Assembly: GCF_003688995.1 (NCBI RefSeq)
Contig: NZ_PENI01000014.1
Location: forward strand, 148,673 to 212,672
Origin: Streptomyces shenzhenensis
Lineage (GTDB): Bacteria > Actinomycetota > Actinomycetes > Streptomycetales > Streptomycetaceae
Length of the DNA stretch: 64,000 bases
Direction: 5' to 3'
A model generated the notes under the pieces. The model did not search any database. It was not told the origin of the DNA and was given only the letters and a program-made list of their open reading frames with translations. Shown piece after piece: positions 56,933 to 64,000 of the stretch. Positions within the stretch are counted from its first letter, which is position 1; every line of letters starts with the position of its first letter. The translations under genes and the position numbers were made by a program.

Positions 56933-58045
56933 ATGACGATCACCACGGGCGCACCTCCGCCCACGCACAACACGCCCGTCGCCCTCGCCCGAGGCTTCCT
57001 GACGGGCGGGGTTGTCGGGGCATCGCTCGCCGCTCTCGTCGTCGGCGGCATCATCGAGAGCGTGCCGCTGTTCGTCACGGGCCTGGTCCTGCCCGCGGTC
57101 TACGGCCTGCTCTTCTTCCTCGCCGGTGTACCGCGGCGCGTCAGGGAGGCGGCCCTCGTGCCGTGTACGGCGCTCGCGAGGGTCGAGAGTGTGGAGGCCG
57201 TCGGGGGCGAGGCGACGAGCGACGTGGCGGTGCGGTTCGATCTCACCGTCGCGCCGGACGACGCACCGGCGTACCGCGTCGCGTTCACGCAGGACATCAA
57301 CCTCGCGGACCTGCCCGACTACCGGCCGGGCGGCGTCGTGGTGGTCCAGTATCCGCCGGACAGGCCGTGGCGGGTGCGCATCGTGAAGCGGCCGACACCG
57401 CAATGGGAGGAGCGGGCGGCCGGGGCCCAGCTCGACTCGGCGCCCGGTCCGGCCATGGTGAGCGAGACCCCCGAGGGCTGTGCCGTCGGCTTCGTGACGC
57501 TGCTCGCCCTGCTGCTCGCCGCAGCCGGTGTGGTCCTGCTGTTCCGCGCCGACCTGTTCGACGAGGGCACCTCCGGGCTGCCGCCCTCCTCCGTCCAGCC
57601 GTCGGTCTCCTCCTCCTCTTCGTCTTCGTCTTCGTCGACCACGGTGGTGTCGTCGGCCTCCGGCACGGTCGCCCTCGGCCCGAACCAGTCGTTCCTCGAC
57701 AAGGACGCGCTGCGCAGGGCCGTCCGCACCCTCACCAAGGGCACGGACACGCGCGCGGCGCTCACCGTCGTCGTACAGGAACGCCTGCTGTCCATCGTGT
57801 ACGCGCCCACCGGCTCGAACGCCCCGACGTTCGACCCGGAATCCCTGCCCTACGACCGCTTCCCCGCCCTGGTCAAGGAAGCGAGGAGCAGCCTGGGTGT
57901 CGGTTCCCCGCAGACCTGGCAGGTCACCGTGGAACGCCTCACCGGCTCGCTGACCATCAGGGTCGGTGTGACGGGCTCCGATGGGGCGGCCTCGCTGGAG
58001 GCGGACGGGGACGGCAAGGTGGTGCGGCGCACTCCGGCGCACTGA
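56933..58045 (+). CDS. Membrane protein of unknown function with Ser-rich linker
   Basis: A 370-residue protein with two predicted N-terminal helices (about 18-62), a cytosolic or extracytosolic beta-type segment to about 180, a third helix near 183-203 and a Ser-rich linker (about ten consecutive Ser near 223-232) before a C-terminal globular domain of about 125 residues. No family is recognised. The Ser run is encoded by TCC/TCT/TCG repeats (about 57606-57640). It is followed by two more unassigned genes on the same strand. Confidence 0.7.
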   Translation: MTITTGAPPPTHNTPVALARGFLTGGVVGASLAALVVGGIIESVPLFVTGLVLPAVYGLLFFLAGVPRRVREAALVPCTALARVESVEAVGGEATSDVAVRFDLTVAPDDAPAYRVAFTQDINLADLPDYRPGGVVVVQYPPDRPWRVRIVKRPTPQWEERAAGAQLDSAPGPAMVSETPEGCAVGFVTLLALLLAAAGVVLLFRADLFDEGTSGLPPSSVQPSVSSSSSSSSSSTTVVSSASGTVALGPNQSFLDKDALRRAVRTLTKGTDTRAALTVVVQERLLSIVYAPTGSNAPTFDPESLPYDRFPALVKEARSSLGVGSPQTWQVTVERLTGSLTIRVGVTGSDGAASLEADGDGKVVRRTPAH

Positions 58046-58088
58046 CGGACTCCGCGCGGCCGCATCTTACGGAAGAAGAGGAAGACAC

Positions 58089-58949
58089 ATGGGTCTGCAG
58101 GGATATCTGGTGCTGTGGTGCGGGGTGTTCGGCACCGTCGCACTGATCGGCTATACCCGGTCGCTGGCCGGGATGACGAAGGCGCAGCGGGCGGTGCGGG
58201 TCATGGGGCGGATCGAGCAGGTGCGCGAGCCCCGGCACGGAAGCTCTGGCATGGACGGGATACCCGTGGTCGTCTCCTTCCAGGACCCGTCCAGCGGTGC
58301 GGAGTTCACCGTGACGAACGACCGTGACCACGGGGAGATGATCACGGCGGCCTGGACGGGCCGCCAGATCGGTGTCCGCTACCCGCGCGGGAGACCGCAC
58401 GCCTACCGGTTCGTCAGTGACCTCACGGCGGGCCGGCGCGGGCTCGGATGGCCGAACTTCGCGGTCTTCCTGATCTACGTCGGGCTGGTGGTCTTCGCGG
58501 CGATCGACTGGGCGTGGCCGTGGGCCCTGATCGGCTTCGGCGGACCCTGGACCGTCAACAGCGTGTGGTACCTGCCCCAGAGCGTTCGCGCGGTGAGTCG
58601 CCGTATCGACGCGCTGACGGCCCAACCCCCTGTTCAGGCCCGTGTCATCGCCGTGCTCACGGACACCGACACCGACAGCGAGGGGGGAACCTACACCAGC
58701 CACACGCCGGTCATCGCCTTCACCACCCACGAGGGCACCCCCGTCACCGCCTACTGCACCGACGATCTGCCCGACCCGGCGAACGCCTACGGCCGCAACA
58801 TCACGATCCACTACACACCCGACGACCCCGCCGTCTTCACTCCCGACATCGCGGCGGAACACCGGTCCCGCCCACTCGACCTCGTCCTCGGCATCGTGTT
58901 GCTGCTTCTGGGAGTGGCGGCGGTCGTCGTCGGGGCGGTGCTGCTGTGA
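58089..58949 (+). CDS. DUF3592-type membrane protein
   Basis: A 286-residue membrane protein with an N-terminal helix (about 5-22), two DUF3592-like beta segments (residues about 38-98, IPVVVSFQDPSSGAEFTV, and about 175-240), central helices at about 125-165 and a final helix near 265-285. GAGGAAG precedes the ATG. The arrangement of helices with repeated soluble segments is typical of the DUF3592 family. Function unknown. GTGA overlap couples it to the next gene. Confidence 0.65.
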   Translation: MGLQGYLVLWCGVFGTVALIGYTRSLAGMTKAQRAVRVMGRIEQVREPRHGSSGMDGIPVVVSFQDPSSGAEFTVTNDRDHGEMITAAWTGRQIGVRYPRGRPHAYRFVSDLTAGRRGLGWPNFAVFLIYVGLVVFAAIDWAWPWALIGFGGPWTVNSVWYLPQSVRAVSRRIDALTAQPPVQARVIAVLTDTDTDSEGGTYTSHTPVIAFTTHEGTPVTAYCTDDLPDPANAYGRNITIHYTPDDPAVFTPDIAAEHRSRPLDLVLGIVLLLLGVAAVVVGAVLL

Positions 58950-59323
58950 CGCCCGAAGAGATCCGGAGTGCGCCGGGATACCGTCCCGGCATGGATCCGC
59001 TCACGTTCGACTACGAGGACCTGCATGTACGCGTGGACCGGGGGGTGTTCGAACTGTTCCCGCTGCGCGGCAGCGGTATGCCGCACACACTCAGGGTTCC
59101 GCTGCGCTGGCTCGGGGTGCGGGTGCACTACAAAAAGCCGGACAAGCCGGGCCAGTTGATCTTCGGTGTCGTGCGTGATCCGAACGCCGCCCTCTACGGC
59201 ACCGACTTGACGGCCTTCCGGTACAGCTCCACGGAGGCGGCCCGGGTGCCGCACGGCGACGAGCCGTTGTTCCGCGCCTACTTCACCGAAGTGGCCACGC
59301 TCGCCAACCGGCCGGTGGCCTGA
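58946..59323 (+). CDS. Hypothetical protein, translationally coupled
   Basis: A 125-residue soluble protein starting at GTG 58946 in the stop of the DUF3592-like gene. It includes LTFDYEDLHVRVDRGVFELF and a C-terminal LFRAYFTEVATLANRPVA. No family is recognised. A degenerate, similar segment follows immediately at about 59325-59525, showing tandem duplication. Confidence 0.65.
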   Translation: MTPEEIRSAPGYRPGMDPLTFDYEDLHVRVDRGVFELFPLRGSGMPHTLRVPLRWLGVRVHYKKPDKPGQLIFGVVRDPNAALYGTDLTAFRYSSTEAARVPHGDEPLFRAYFTEVATLANRPVA

Positions 59324-59324
59324 T

Positions 59325-59525
59325 GCGGAACCCGCGGTCTTCGAACACGGCGATGTGTACGTGCACTTCGGCAACGTCACCCAGCTCGACGAACCGCTCT
59401 GCGTGCCCAGAACCCGCCCCGGACGCCTGCTCGCCACCATCGAGACCCTGACCGCCGAGGAGCCCCTCTACCGCGCCTACTTCACCAGGCTCGCCCACCT
59501 GCCCGACCGCCCGATCGTGTCGTGT
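59325..59525 (+). pseudogene. Partial tandem copy of the preceding hypothetical gene
   Basis: Reads EPAVFEHGDVYVHFGNVTQL and, later, EEPLYRAYFTRLAHLPDRPIV, which parallels the preceding protein (EDLHVRV... and LFRAYFTEVATLANRPVA). No proper start is present before GTG 59355, the middle part is shorter and the frame runs on past the expected end without a matching C-terminus. A decayed duplicate. Confidence 0.55.
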
Positions 59526-59620
59526 CACCCGACGGCCTTCCCCTCGCCCCGGCCGCCGGGCGCGAGGACTGCGATCGTCTGTGCCGTGCGGCGGCCCGTG
59601 GCTCGTCGTGGCGCACCACG

Positions 59621-60193
59621 TCATTCCAGCAGGTCCAGCTGGAGGTGGAGCGCCGCGGTGGTGCGCGCGCTGTCACCGGTGGCAAGCAGATCCAGTAGCG
59701 CGCCGCGCAGGACGGCAAGGACGAGGGTGCGCTGCGCGCGTGCGGCCTCGGTGTGGCGCCAGGCGGCGGGCTGGCTGCGGGCCAGCAGCTCCAGCCAGTC
59801 TTCGACCGTGTCGCGGGCGAAGCCGGCCCATGGCCCGTCGGGGTCGATCAGGGAACGGCCGTAGCTTTCCACCCATAGCCTCAGCATGCCGCGGTGGGCG
59901 TCATCCGACAGCCACCGCCACAGCGCACGGGCCACCGGCCCCAGTCCCGTCTACTCCTGCGGCAGGCCACCGGCCTGCCGGACGGCCTCCAGCTCGTCCG
60001 CCCTGGCCCGCGACAGCAGAGCACGGATCAGCCCGTCCTTGCTACCGAACAGGTAGAGCAGCACGCGCGGACTGGAGTGGATCTCCTCGGCGAGCGGGCG
60101 CAGGGACAGTACACCCAGGCCGCCGCGCAGCGCGTAGGCGTAGTCGGCCTCCTCGGCGAGGCCTGCTCGGAGCCGCGGCCGTGGGCCCGCCAT
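59621..60193 (-). pseudogene. TetR-family regulator interrupted by an amber codon
   Basis: One frame of 191 codons. The N-terminal part has a TetR helix-turn-helix (LRPLAEEIHSSPRVLLYLFG, then SKDGLIRALLSRARA), and the C-terminal part reads RALWRWLSDDAHRGMLRLWV to LHLQLDLLE. A TAG at 59951-59953 separates them in the same frame (GGLPQE-stop-TGLGPV). The apparent ATG at 60193 lies in an IS481-like scrap, so the original N-terminus is lost. It is next to, and transcribed in the same direction as, an MFS exporter gene it may have controlled. Confidence 0.75.
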
Positions 60194-60249
60194 CCGCCGC
60201 CGTCGGGGATGCGTCCGACCTCCTTGTCGTCCAGGTGGACCATGTGGCC
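60163..60249 (-). mobile_element. Scrap of an IS481-type transposase
   Basis: The minus strand reads GHMVHLDDKEVGRIPDGGGW followed by RAHGRGSEQ, which parallels the DDE-core phrase VHVDVKKLGRIPDGGG...HGRG of IS481-family transposases. Only about 30 codons are recognisable; ends and other catalytic residues are gone. It abuts the truncated TetR gene in another frame. The rest of 60250-60441 has no recognisable gene. Confidence 0.55.
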
Positions 60250-60441
60250 CGGGCAGGGCCCAGATACGTGTCGGCGGGCGCCGGTTGGCGGATCCGTCGG
60301 GATCGAGGAACCGGCGGTTGTTGATGCACAGGCACGCGCGGGAGACACCGGGCTCGGAGGCGGCGTGGGCAATCGGCCGGGTGCGACAACGCTCGTCGAG
60401 CCTTCCGCGGCCCTCTACGCTCAACGAAGCGTTCGCTTGCG

Positions 60442-61620
60442 TCACTGGAGCACCTCACTGCTCCGGTCGGCCGCGAGCACACCGCGCGAAGGGAACGCGA
60501 CCAGCAGCGCGGCAGCGACGAGGAGTCCGCTTGCCCACAGCGGCCCGAGGTCCCCGACCGCGGCGCTGAGCGTGCTCGCGGCGATGAGGGGTCCGGTGGC
60601 GGCGCCGACGTTGAGTGCCACGGTCGCGTAGGAGCCGGCCATGGCGGGGGCTCCGGCCGCCTCGTACAGGACCCGCGTGATCAGCGTGCTGCCCAGTGCG
60701 AACGACAGCGCGCCTTGGACGAAGACGAGGGTGAGCAGAGCGACCGGCCGGTCGGCCAGCACGGCCAGGGTCGGCCAGCCGATGAGCAACAACGGACCGC
60801 CGACTGCGATGACCAGGCCGGAGCGCTGGTCGGCCAGCTGTCCGGCGACGGTGACGCCGACGAAGGAACCGGCCCCGAAGAGCACCAGGACGACGGAGAT
60901 CCACAGCTCGCCCAGCCCGGCGGTGCCAGTCACAACCGGGGCGAGGAAGGTGAAGCCGGCGAAGGTGGCCGCGTTCACCAGCGCGCCGAGCAGCATGACC
61001 AGGAGCAGCCGCGGACTTTTGAGCTGTGCGAGCTCCGCTCGCAGTGGCGGCCCGTCAGCCGGGTTCTTCTGCCCGCGGCGCGTTGGGCTTCCGATGAGGA
61101 TGCCGACGGCCGCGGGCAGGCACAGCACGGCGGCGGCCCAGAACGTGGCCCGCCAGCCGAGGAATGTGCCGAGCACCGACCCCCCGGGGACGCCGGCGAT
61201 CGTGGCCACCGTGGCGCCCGACAGCAGCACGGCGAGCGCGCGTCCCTTCTTGTCGGCAGGGACCAGCGTGGTGGCGGTCGTCAGAGCGACGGCGAGGAAC
61301 CCGGCGTTCGCGAGCGCTGCGACCACCCGGGTCGCGCACAGCACCGCGAAGCTTGAGGTGGCAGCACTCACGGCATGGGCTGCCGAGAACGCGAGGACGA
61401 ATCCAAGCAGGCTCGACCGCGCGGGCCAGTGGCGGGCAAGCACTGCCATGAGCGGGGCACCGACGATCATGCCGATCGCGAAGGCCGAGGTGAGCACGCC
61501 TGCTGTCCCGACGGTGACGCCGAGGTCCGAGGCGATGTCCGGCAGGAGGCCGGCGAGCATGAACTCCGAGGTACCCATGGCGAACACCGCCAGGGTAAGC
61601 AGGTACAGCGGGAAAGGCAT
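60442..61620 (-). CDS. Cmx/CmlR-type MFS exporter (chloramphenicol-type)
   Basis: A 392-residue DHA1 exporter. The N-terminus MPFPLYLLTLAVFAMGTSEF matches actinomycete chloramphenicol exporters, as do AALANAGFLAVALTTATTLV and the late VQGALSFALGSTLITRVLYE. Length equals that of the known group (about 392). ATG 61620 follows GGAG; in-frame upstream codons (ATG 61659 on, MTFSCF...) could be a leader peptide for translational attenuation, as seen for some genes of this type. Actual drug resistance is inference. Confidence 0.85.
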   Translation of the reverse strand: MPFPLYLLTLAVFAMGTSEFMLAGLLPDIASDLGVTVGTAGVLTSAFAIGMIVGAPLMAVLARHWPARSSLLGFVLAFSAAHAVSAATSSFAVLCATRVVAALANAGFLAVALTTATTLVPADKKGRALAVLLSGATVATIAGVPGGSVLGTFLGWRATFWAAAVLCLPAAVGILIGSPTRRGQKNPADGPPLRAELAQLKSPRLLLVMLLGALVNAATFAGFTFLAPVVTGTAGLGELWISVVLVLFGAGSFVGVTVAGQLADQRSGLVIAVGGPLLLIGWPTLAVLADRPVALLTLVFVQGALSFALGSTLITRVLYEAAGAPAMAGSYATVALNVGAATGPLIAASTLSAAVGDLGPLWASGLLVAAALLVAFPSRGVLAADRSSEVLQ

Positions 61621-62063
61621 CGAGTGGCTCCGAGGTGAGGAGAAGCACGAGAAGGTCATCTCGTCACCGCGGTCAGCACCCAAGGGCGCACTCGTCCGGC
61701 CACAGAACGCGGCGGGACGGCAGGACTGTGAACTCAGTGGTTCCGGGGGCTGACGGCGTGACCGAAAGCCCCCACCCTGTCTGACTCAGGACTCGACACG
61801 GCTCGCACGCTACCCGACCGATGCCCGCCGAAGCACCTCCATTTCACGGCGTCGGCCAGTGTCAACAACGTCATGCCCCGCAACATCCAGGGGCCCTTCT
61901 CGCGCTCCGGGGCAACGAGACGGCGGTGTGTCCCCAGGAGTGCCTGCACGGACCGGATGCGGCCTTGACCCGTACCAGGCCGAGCCGGTCGACGGCGAGG
62001 CGTCACAGCGCCGGAAGCAGGGCACGTATCGGCGGAGCGGTCGGCGCGAGAGAGGAGGTGGCG
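61621..62063. other. 443-base stretch without a convincing gene
   Basis: Contains the upstream region of the Cmx-type exporter and Arg/Pro-rich open frames on both strands. A minus-strand segment near 61850-61920 reads GPWMLRGMTLLTLADAVKW, which looks protein-like but has no family I can name and no extended frame of good composition. Possibly eroded mobile DNA. Confidence 0.35.
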
Positions 62064-62507
62064 GTGACGAACGGTGCTCCGCTCACGGCATGCGCCGCGA
62101 CGATTTCGCCGGACGCGACACCTGCCGACTTCGCCGACTCGGAACACCTACCCCCAGCACTGGCACAGGCCATCCACACAACAGACCCGGACTGGGCCCC
62201 GCTCACCGCCGCCATCGAACCCACACCGGCCACACGGCATTCCACACACGCCTTCGAGCTGCGCAGCGGGCCATGTCGGAGCTGGCGGCAGACGGCGTGG
62301 GAAACATCCGCGGACTCCGACGACGCCTCGACCTTCGGCAACGTTGGTCCCATGTGCCGAGGCATGGCAGTTGTCGCCCGCGAGTTGCCCCAACCTGGGA
62401 TCTCCCACGAGCAAGCCACCGGGGATGTCACCGGCGGGGCAGGACCCTGGCGCCGCATCGCGGGCGGCACAGCAGTTGTCACCCCTTCCAGCCGGCGAGC
62501 GGCGTAA
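62064..62507 (+). CDS. Hypothetical protein, low confidence
   Basis: A 147-residue frame starting at GTG 62064, with a strong GAGGAGG site 5 bases upstream. The N-terminal half has protein-like composition (ATPADFADSEHLPPALAQAI), but the second half is less convincing and overlapping frames also look partly coding. No family is recognised. It could be a remnant in a region of IS scraps. Confidence 0.35.
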   Translation: MTNGAPLTACAATISPDATPADFADSEHLPPALAQAIHTTDPDWAPLTAAIEPTPATRHSTHAFELRSGPCRSWRQTAWETSADSDDASTFGNVGPMCRGMAVVARELPQPGISHEQATGDVTGGAGPWRRIAGGTAVVTPSSRRAA

Positions 62508-62557
62508 CGTCAAAAAGGGCTGGCCTCGTTCCGCAACGGCGGGCCAGGATCGGGCCT

Positions 62558-63172
62558 GTGATACGCCACGCCCACGATGATCCCGAACTGCTGGCCCTGG
62601 TTCGCCGCTATGTCACGCCCGAACGGCGCTATCTGAAGCTCGGCGGCAGCTTGCTGCGCATGCAAAGTCCTGAGTACGACCGATTCATCCGAGATCTCAG
62701 CGAAGACGCGGGACTCATCACTGCGCAAGAGATCGCCACCCTCCTGGAGGGCAGTTGGCGGGAGCGGAGGACCGCAACATGGCTCGTGGCCGTCTCCCGC
62801 CGGACCGAGTTCCGTGAGCGCCTCGGGGAACTCCTGCTGGCCAGCGAGGTCTGCTGTGTCGGGCTGGCCTATTGCGTGGCCCTGACCAGTTTCGGCACGC
62901 CGCGCGACGCCGTTCTGCTCGCCGCCTATCTTGATCGCTATCTTCGCCGCCCCGACCTCGCATACGATCAGACCGTAGCCATGAGCGCTCTCGTGTTCAT
63001 CGACATGAATCTCGGAGGCGCCCAAGCCGCACGTTTCCTGGGCTCGGGTGGCCTGTGGCAACAATGGCTCCAGGATGCCTCCCACATGCAGCGCACCACG
63101 GACCCCGCCTCCTGCCTGAGCCTGATTCGCCGGCTCTGCGCCGTCGTCGACGAATGCGCCGAAGCGAGATGA
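62558..63172 (+). CDS. DUF6000-like protein
   Basis: A 204-residue soluble protein beginning at GTG 62558. It matches my memory of DUF6000 proteins through ELLALVRRYVTPERRYLKLG, EIATLLEGSWRERRTATWLV and VGLAYCVALTSFGTPRDAVL. Function of the family is unknown. It stands alone between mobile-element scraps; no ribosome site is obvious. Confidence 0.65.
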   Translation: MIRHAHDDPELLALVRRYVTPERRYLKLGGSLLRMQSPEYDRFIRDLSEDAGLITAQEIATLLEGSWRERRTATWLVAVSRRTEFRERLGELLLASEVCCVGLAYCVALTSFGTPRDAVLLAAYLDRYLRRPDLAYDQTVAMSALVFIDMNLGGAQAARFLGSGGLWQQWLQDASHMQRTTDPASCLSLIRRLCAVVDECAEAR

Positions 63173-63198
63173 CGGCAACACACCTCGTGTTGCTGCAA

Positions 63199-63600
63199 GG
63201 TGCCCGCGTCGACCACTGGGTCGTCTCCCTGGCCGTGGTCATCGCCACCGGCGTCTCCGCCACCGGGCACCGCGAGATCTCCGGGCTGATGGTCGGCGAC
63301 AGCGAGTCCAAGCCGTTCCGGACAAGGTTCCCGCGGTCCTTACAGGCCCGGGGCCTGGGGAACGTCCAGTTGGAGATCTCCGACAGCCACAGCGGGCTCA
63401 TGGCCGCGATCCGCACCTTGTCCACGGTGCGGCTCGGGTCAAGACCATGCTGCTGGATGCCGCGACGTTCGCGGACTCCCCGCCACCGTCGCCCGGCTCG
63501 CCGCCGCAGTCCTGGCTGAACTCCACGACGCGTGGCAGGTCTTCGCCCGCCGCTGCCTCTCCGAAGGCTCGATGGACCAACCCTTCACCACCACACCACC
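63199..63600 (+). mobile_element. Relic of an IS256-type transposase
   Basis: 63199-63435 reads DHWVVSLAVVIATGVSATGH, HREISGLMVGDSESKPF and LQARGLGNVQLEISDSHSGL, the DDE-core region of IS256 transposases. A second frame from about 63467 gives VARLAAAVLAELHDAWQVFA and RRCLSEGSM, the C-terminal end. About 150 residues between them, including the last catalytic acid, are deleted. The frame runs on to 63721 with unrelated sequence. Confidence 0.65.
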
Positions 63601-63837
63601 CGCTGACAACCGCCGGCTTCCCCCGTATGAACCGCATCAGCTCGGCAAGTGGCTGCACCACCCCGCGCGGGACATGACCAGGTACAACTTCCGTTCGGCG
63701 CTGACGAGTTGGTGGGAATGACGTGGGGCGAGTCTGTCGGGCATACTTGCGGGCGCGTACCACCCTGCTCACCAGCGCGCGGGCCGAGGTCCTGTGTGTG
63801 GTTCGAGCCTGAGGCAGACTTCCGGGGAAGAATCGTC

Positions 63838-64000
63838 ATGAAGAACCTTCAGCCTTCGGACCCGGTGTCCATCGGCGGCTATCCGTTGCTCGGCCGGCTC
63901 GGTGCGGGCGGTATGGGGCAGGTGTTCCTGTCCCGTACGGGGTCGGGTCGGCTGCTCGCGCTGAAGACGATCCGTGACGATCTGAGCTCCGAGCCGGGGT
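63838..64000 (+). CDS. Serine/threonine protein kinase (N-terminal fragment, runs off the window)
   Basis: ATG 63838 opens a frame that continues to the edge: MKNLQPSDPVSIGGYPLLGR, then the glycine loop LGAGGMGQVFLSRTGSG and the ATP-binding Lys in LLALKTIRDDL. This is the N-lobe of a PknB-type (Hanks) bacterial kinase. GGGGAAG precedes the start. The catalytic loop and any membrane or sensor domain lie outside. Confidence 0.85.
   Translation, partial: MKNLQPSDPVSIGGYPLLGRLGAGGMGQVFLSRTGSGRLLALKTIRDDLSSEPG

Noticed and set aside
57600..57650. TCC/TCT/TCG repeat considered as a CRISPR-like or regulatory repeat
   Set aside because: It is a codon repeat encoding a Ser run inside a gene; units are 3 bases long and there are no spacers.
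1..64000. Search for tRNA/rRNA genes, attachment sites and CRISPR arrays
   Set aside because: No cloverleaf-like sequence, rRNA segment, direct-repeat pair next to an integrase or regularly spaced repeat was seen by eye; a covariance-model scan would be decisive.

Overview
The window is very GC-rich, dense in GTG starts, 4-base stop/start overlaps and carbohydrate ABC importers that lack their own ATPase. Together with twin-arginine signals and IclR, LacI, PucR, TetR and MmyB-like regulators, this points to a streptomycete or close relative. The base at most codon third positions is G or C throughout. No tRNA, rRNA, CRISPR array or replication origin was seen. All functions are read from sequence features and remembered family signatures; no search was run.

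Left part (1-20.5 kb) is an accessory, partly decaying region. It holds metal and sulfur functions: an ACR3-like transporter end, a MerR regulon with a long-spacer palindromic promoter, TusA-like protein, two MFS exporters, an ArsR-rhodanese regulator and an MBL-rhodanese fusion. Next is a four-gene redox operon (SDR, Zn-alcohol dehydrogenase, cupin, CMD protein) divergent from an MmyB-type regulator, then a fused PNPOx-flavodoxin-type reductase-ferredoxin with a siderophore-interacting protein, an ArsR/SRPBCC/DHFR-like operon and a VapBC-type toxin-antitoxin pair. Pseudogenes are interspersed: a mosaic of two PLP enzymes, a truncated regulator, an MFS gene, a TetR gene and integrase scraps.

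Middle (20.5-46 kb) carries two adjacent carbohydrate catabolic regulons. The first (20.5-31.4 kb) combines a sugar importer, a GH29 fucosidase, a hydantoin-type racemase, a hydantoinase/oxoprolinase and a DUF917 protein on the minus strand, divergent from a second DUF917 gene and a PucR regulator. The combination of sugar uptake and hydantoin enzymes is unusual. The second (31.5-45.7 kb) is an IclR-controlled divergon with twin near-identical operators: IclR, FAH-family hydrolase, alcohol dehydrogenase and SDR one way; IlvD/Edd dehydratase, ABC importer, a zinc-ligand-poor dehydrogenase, Gfo/Idh/MocA oxidoreductase, TIM-barrel isomerase/epimerase and GH31 alpha-xylosidase the other way. The gene set fits a non-phosphorylative sugar-acid pathway coupled to intracellular glycoside cleavage.

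Right part (46.7-56.7 kb) is a third, LacI-controlled glycan regulon: a GH13 alpha-glucosidase with an unusual His in place of the third catalytic Asp, a Tat-exported clan GH-A hydrolase, LacI, an FAD oxidoreductase and another ATPase-less importer. After that come three small membrane or cytosolic proteins of unknown role, a TetR gene interrupted by an amber codon and joined to an IS481-like scrap, a Cmx-type chloramphenicol-exporter homologue, a DUF6000 protein, an IS256-type relic and the start of a Ser/Thr protein kinase at the window edge.
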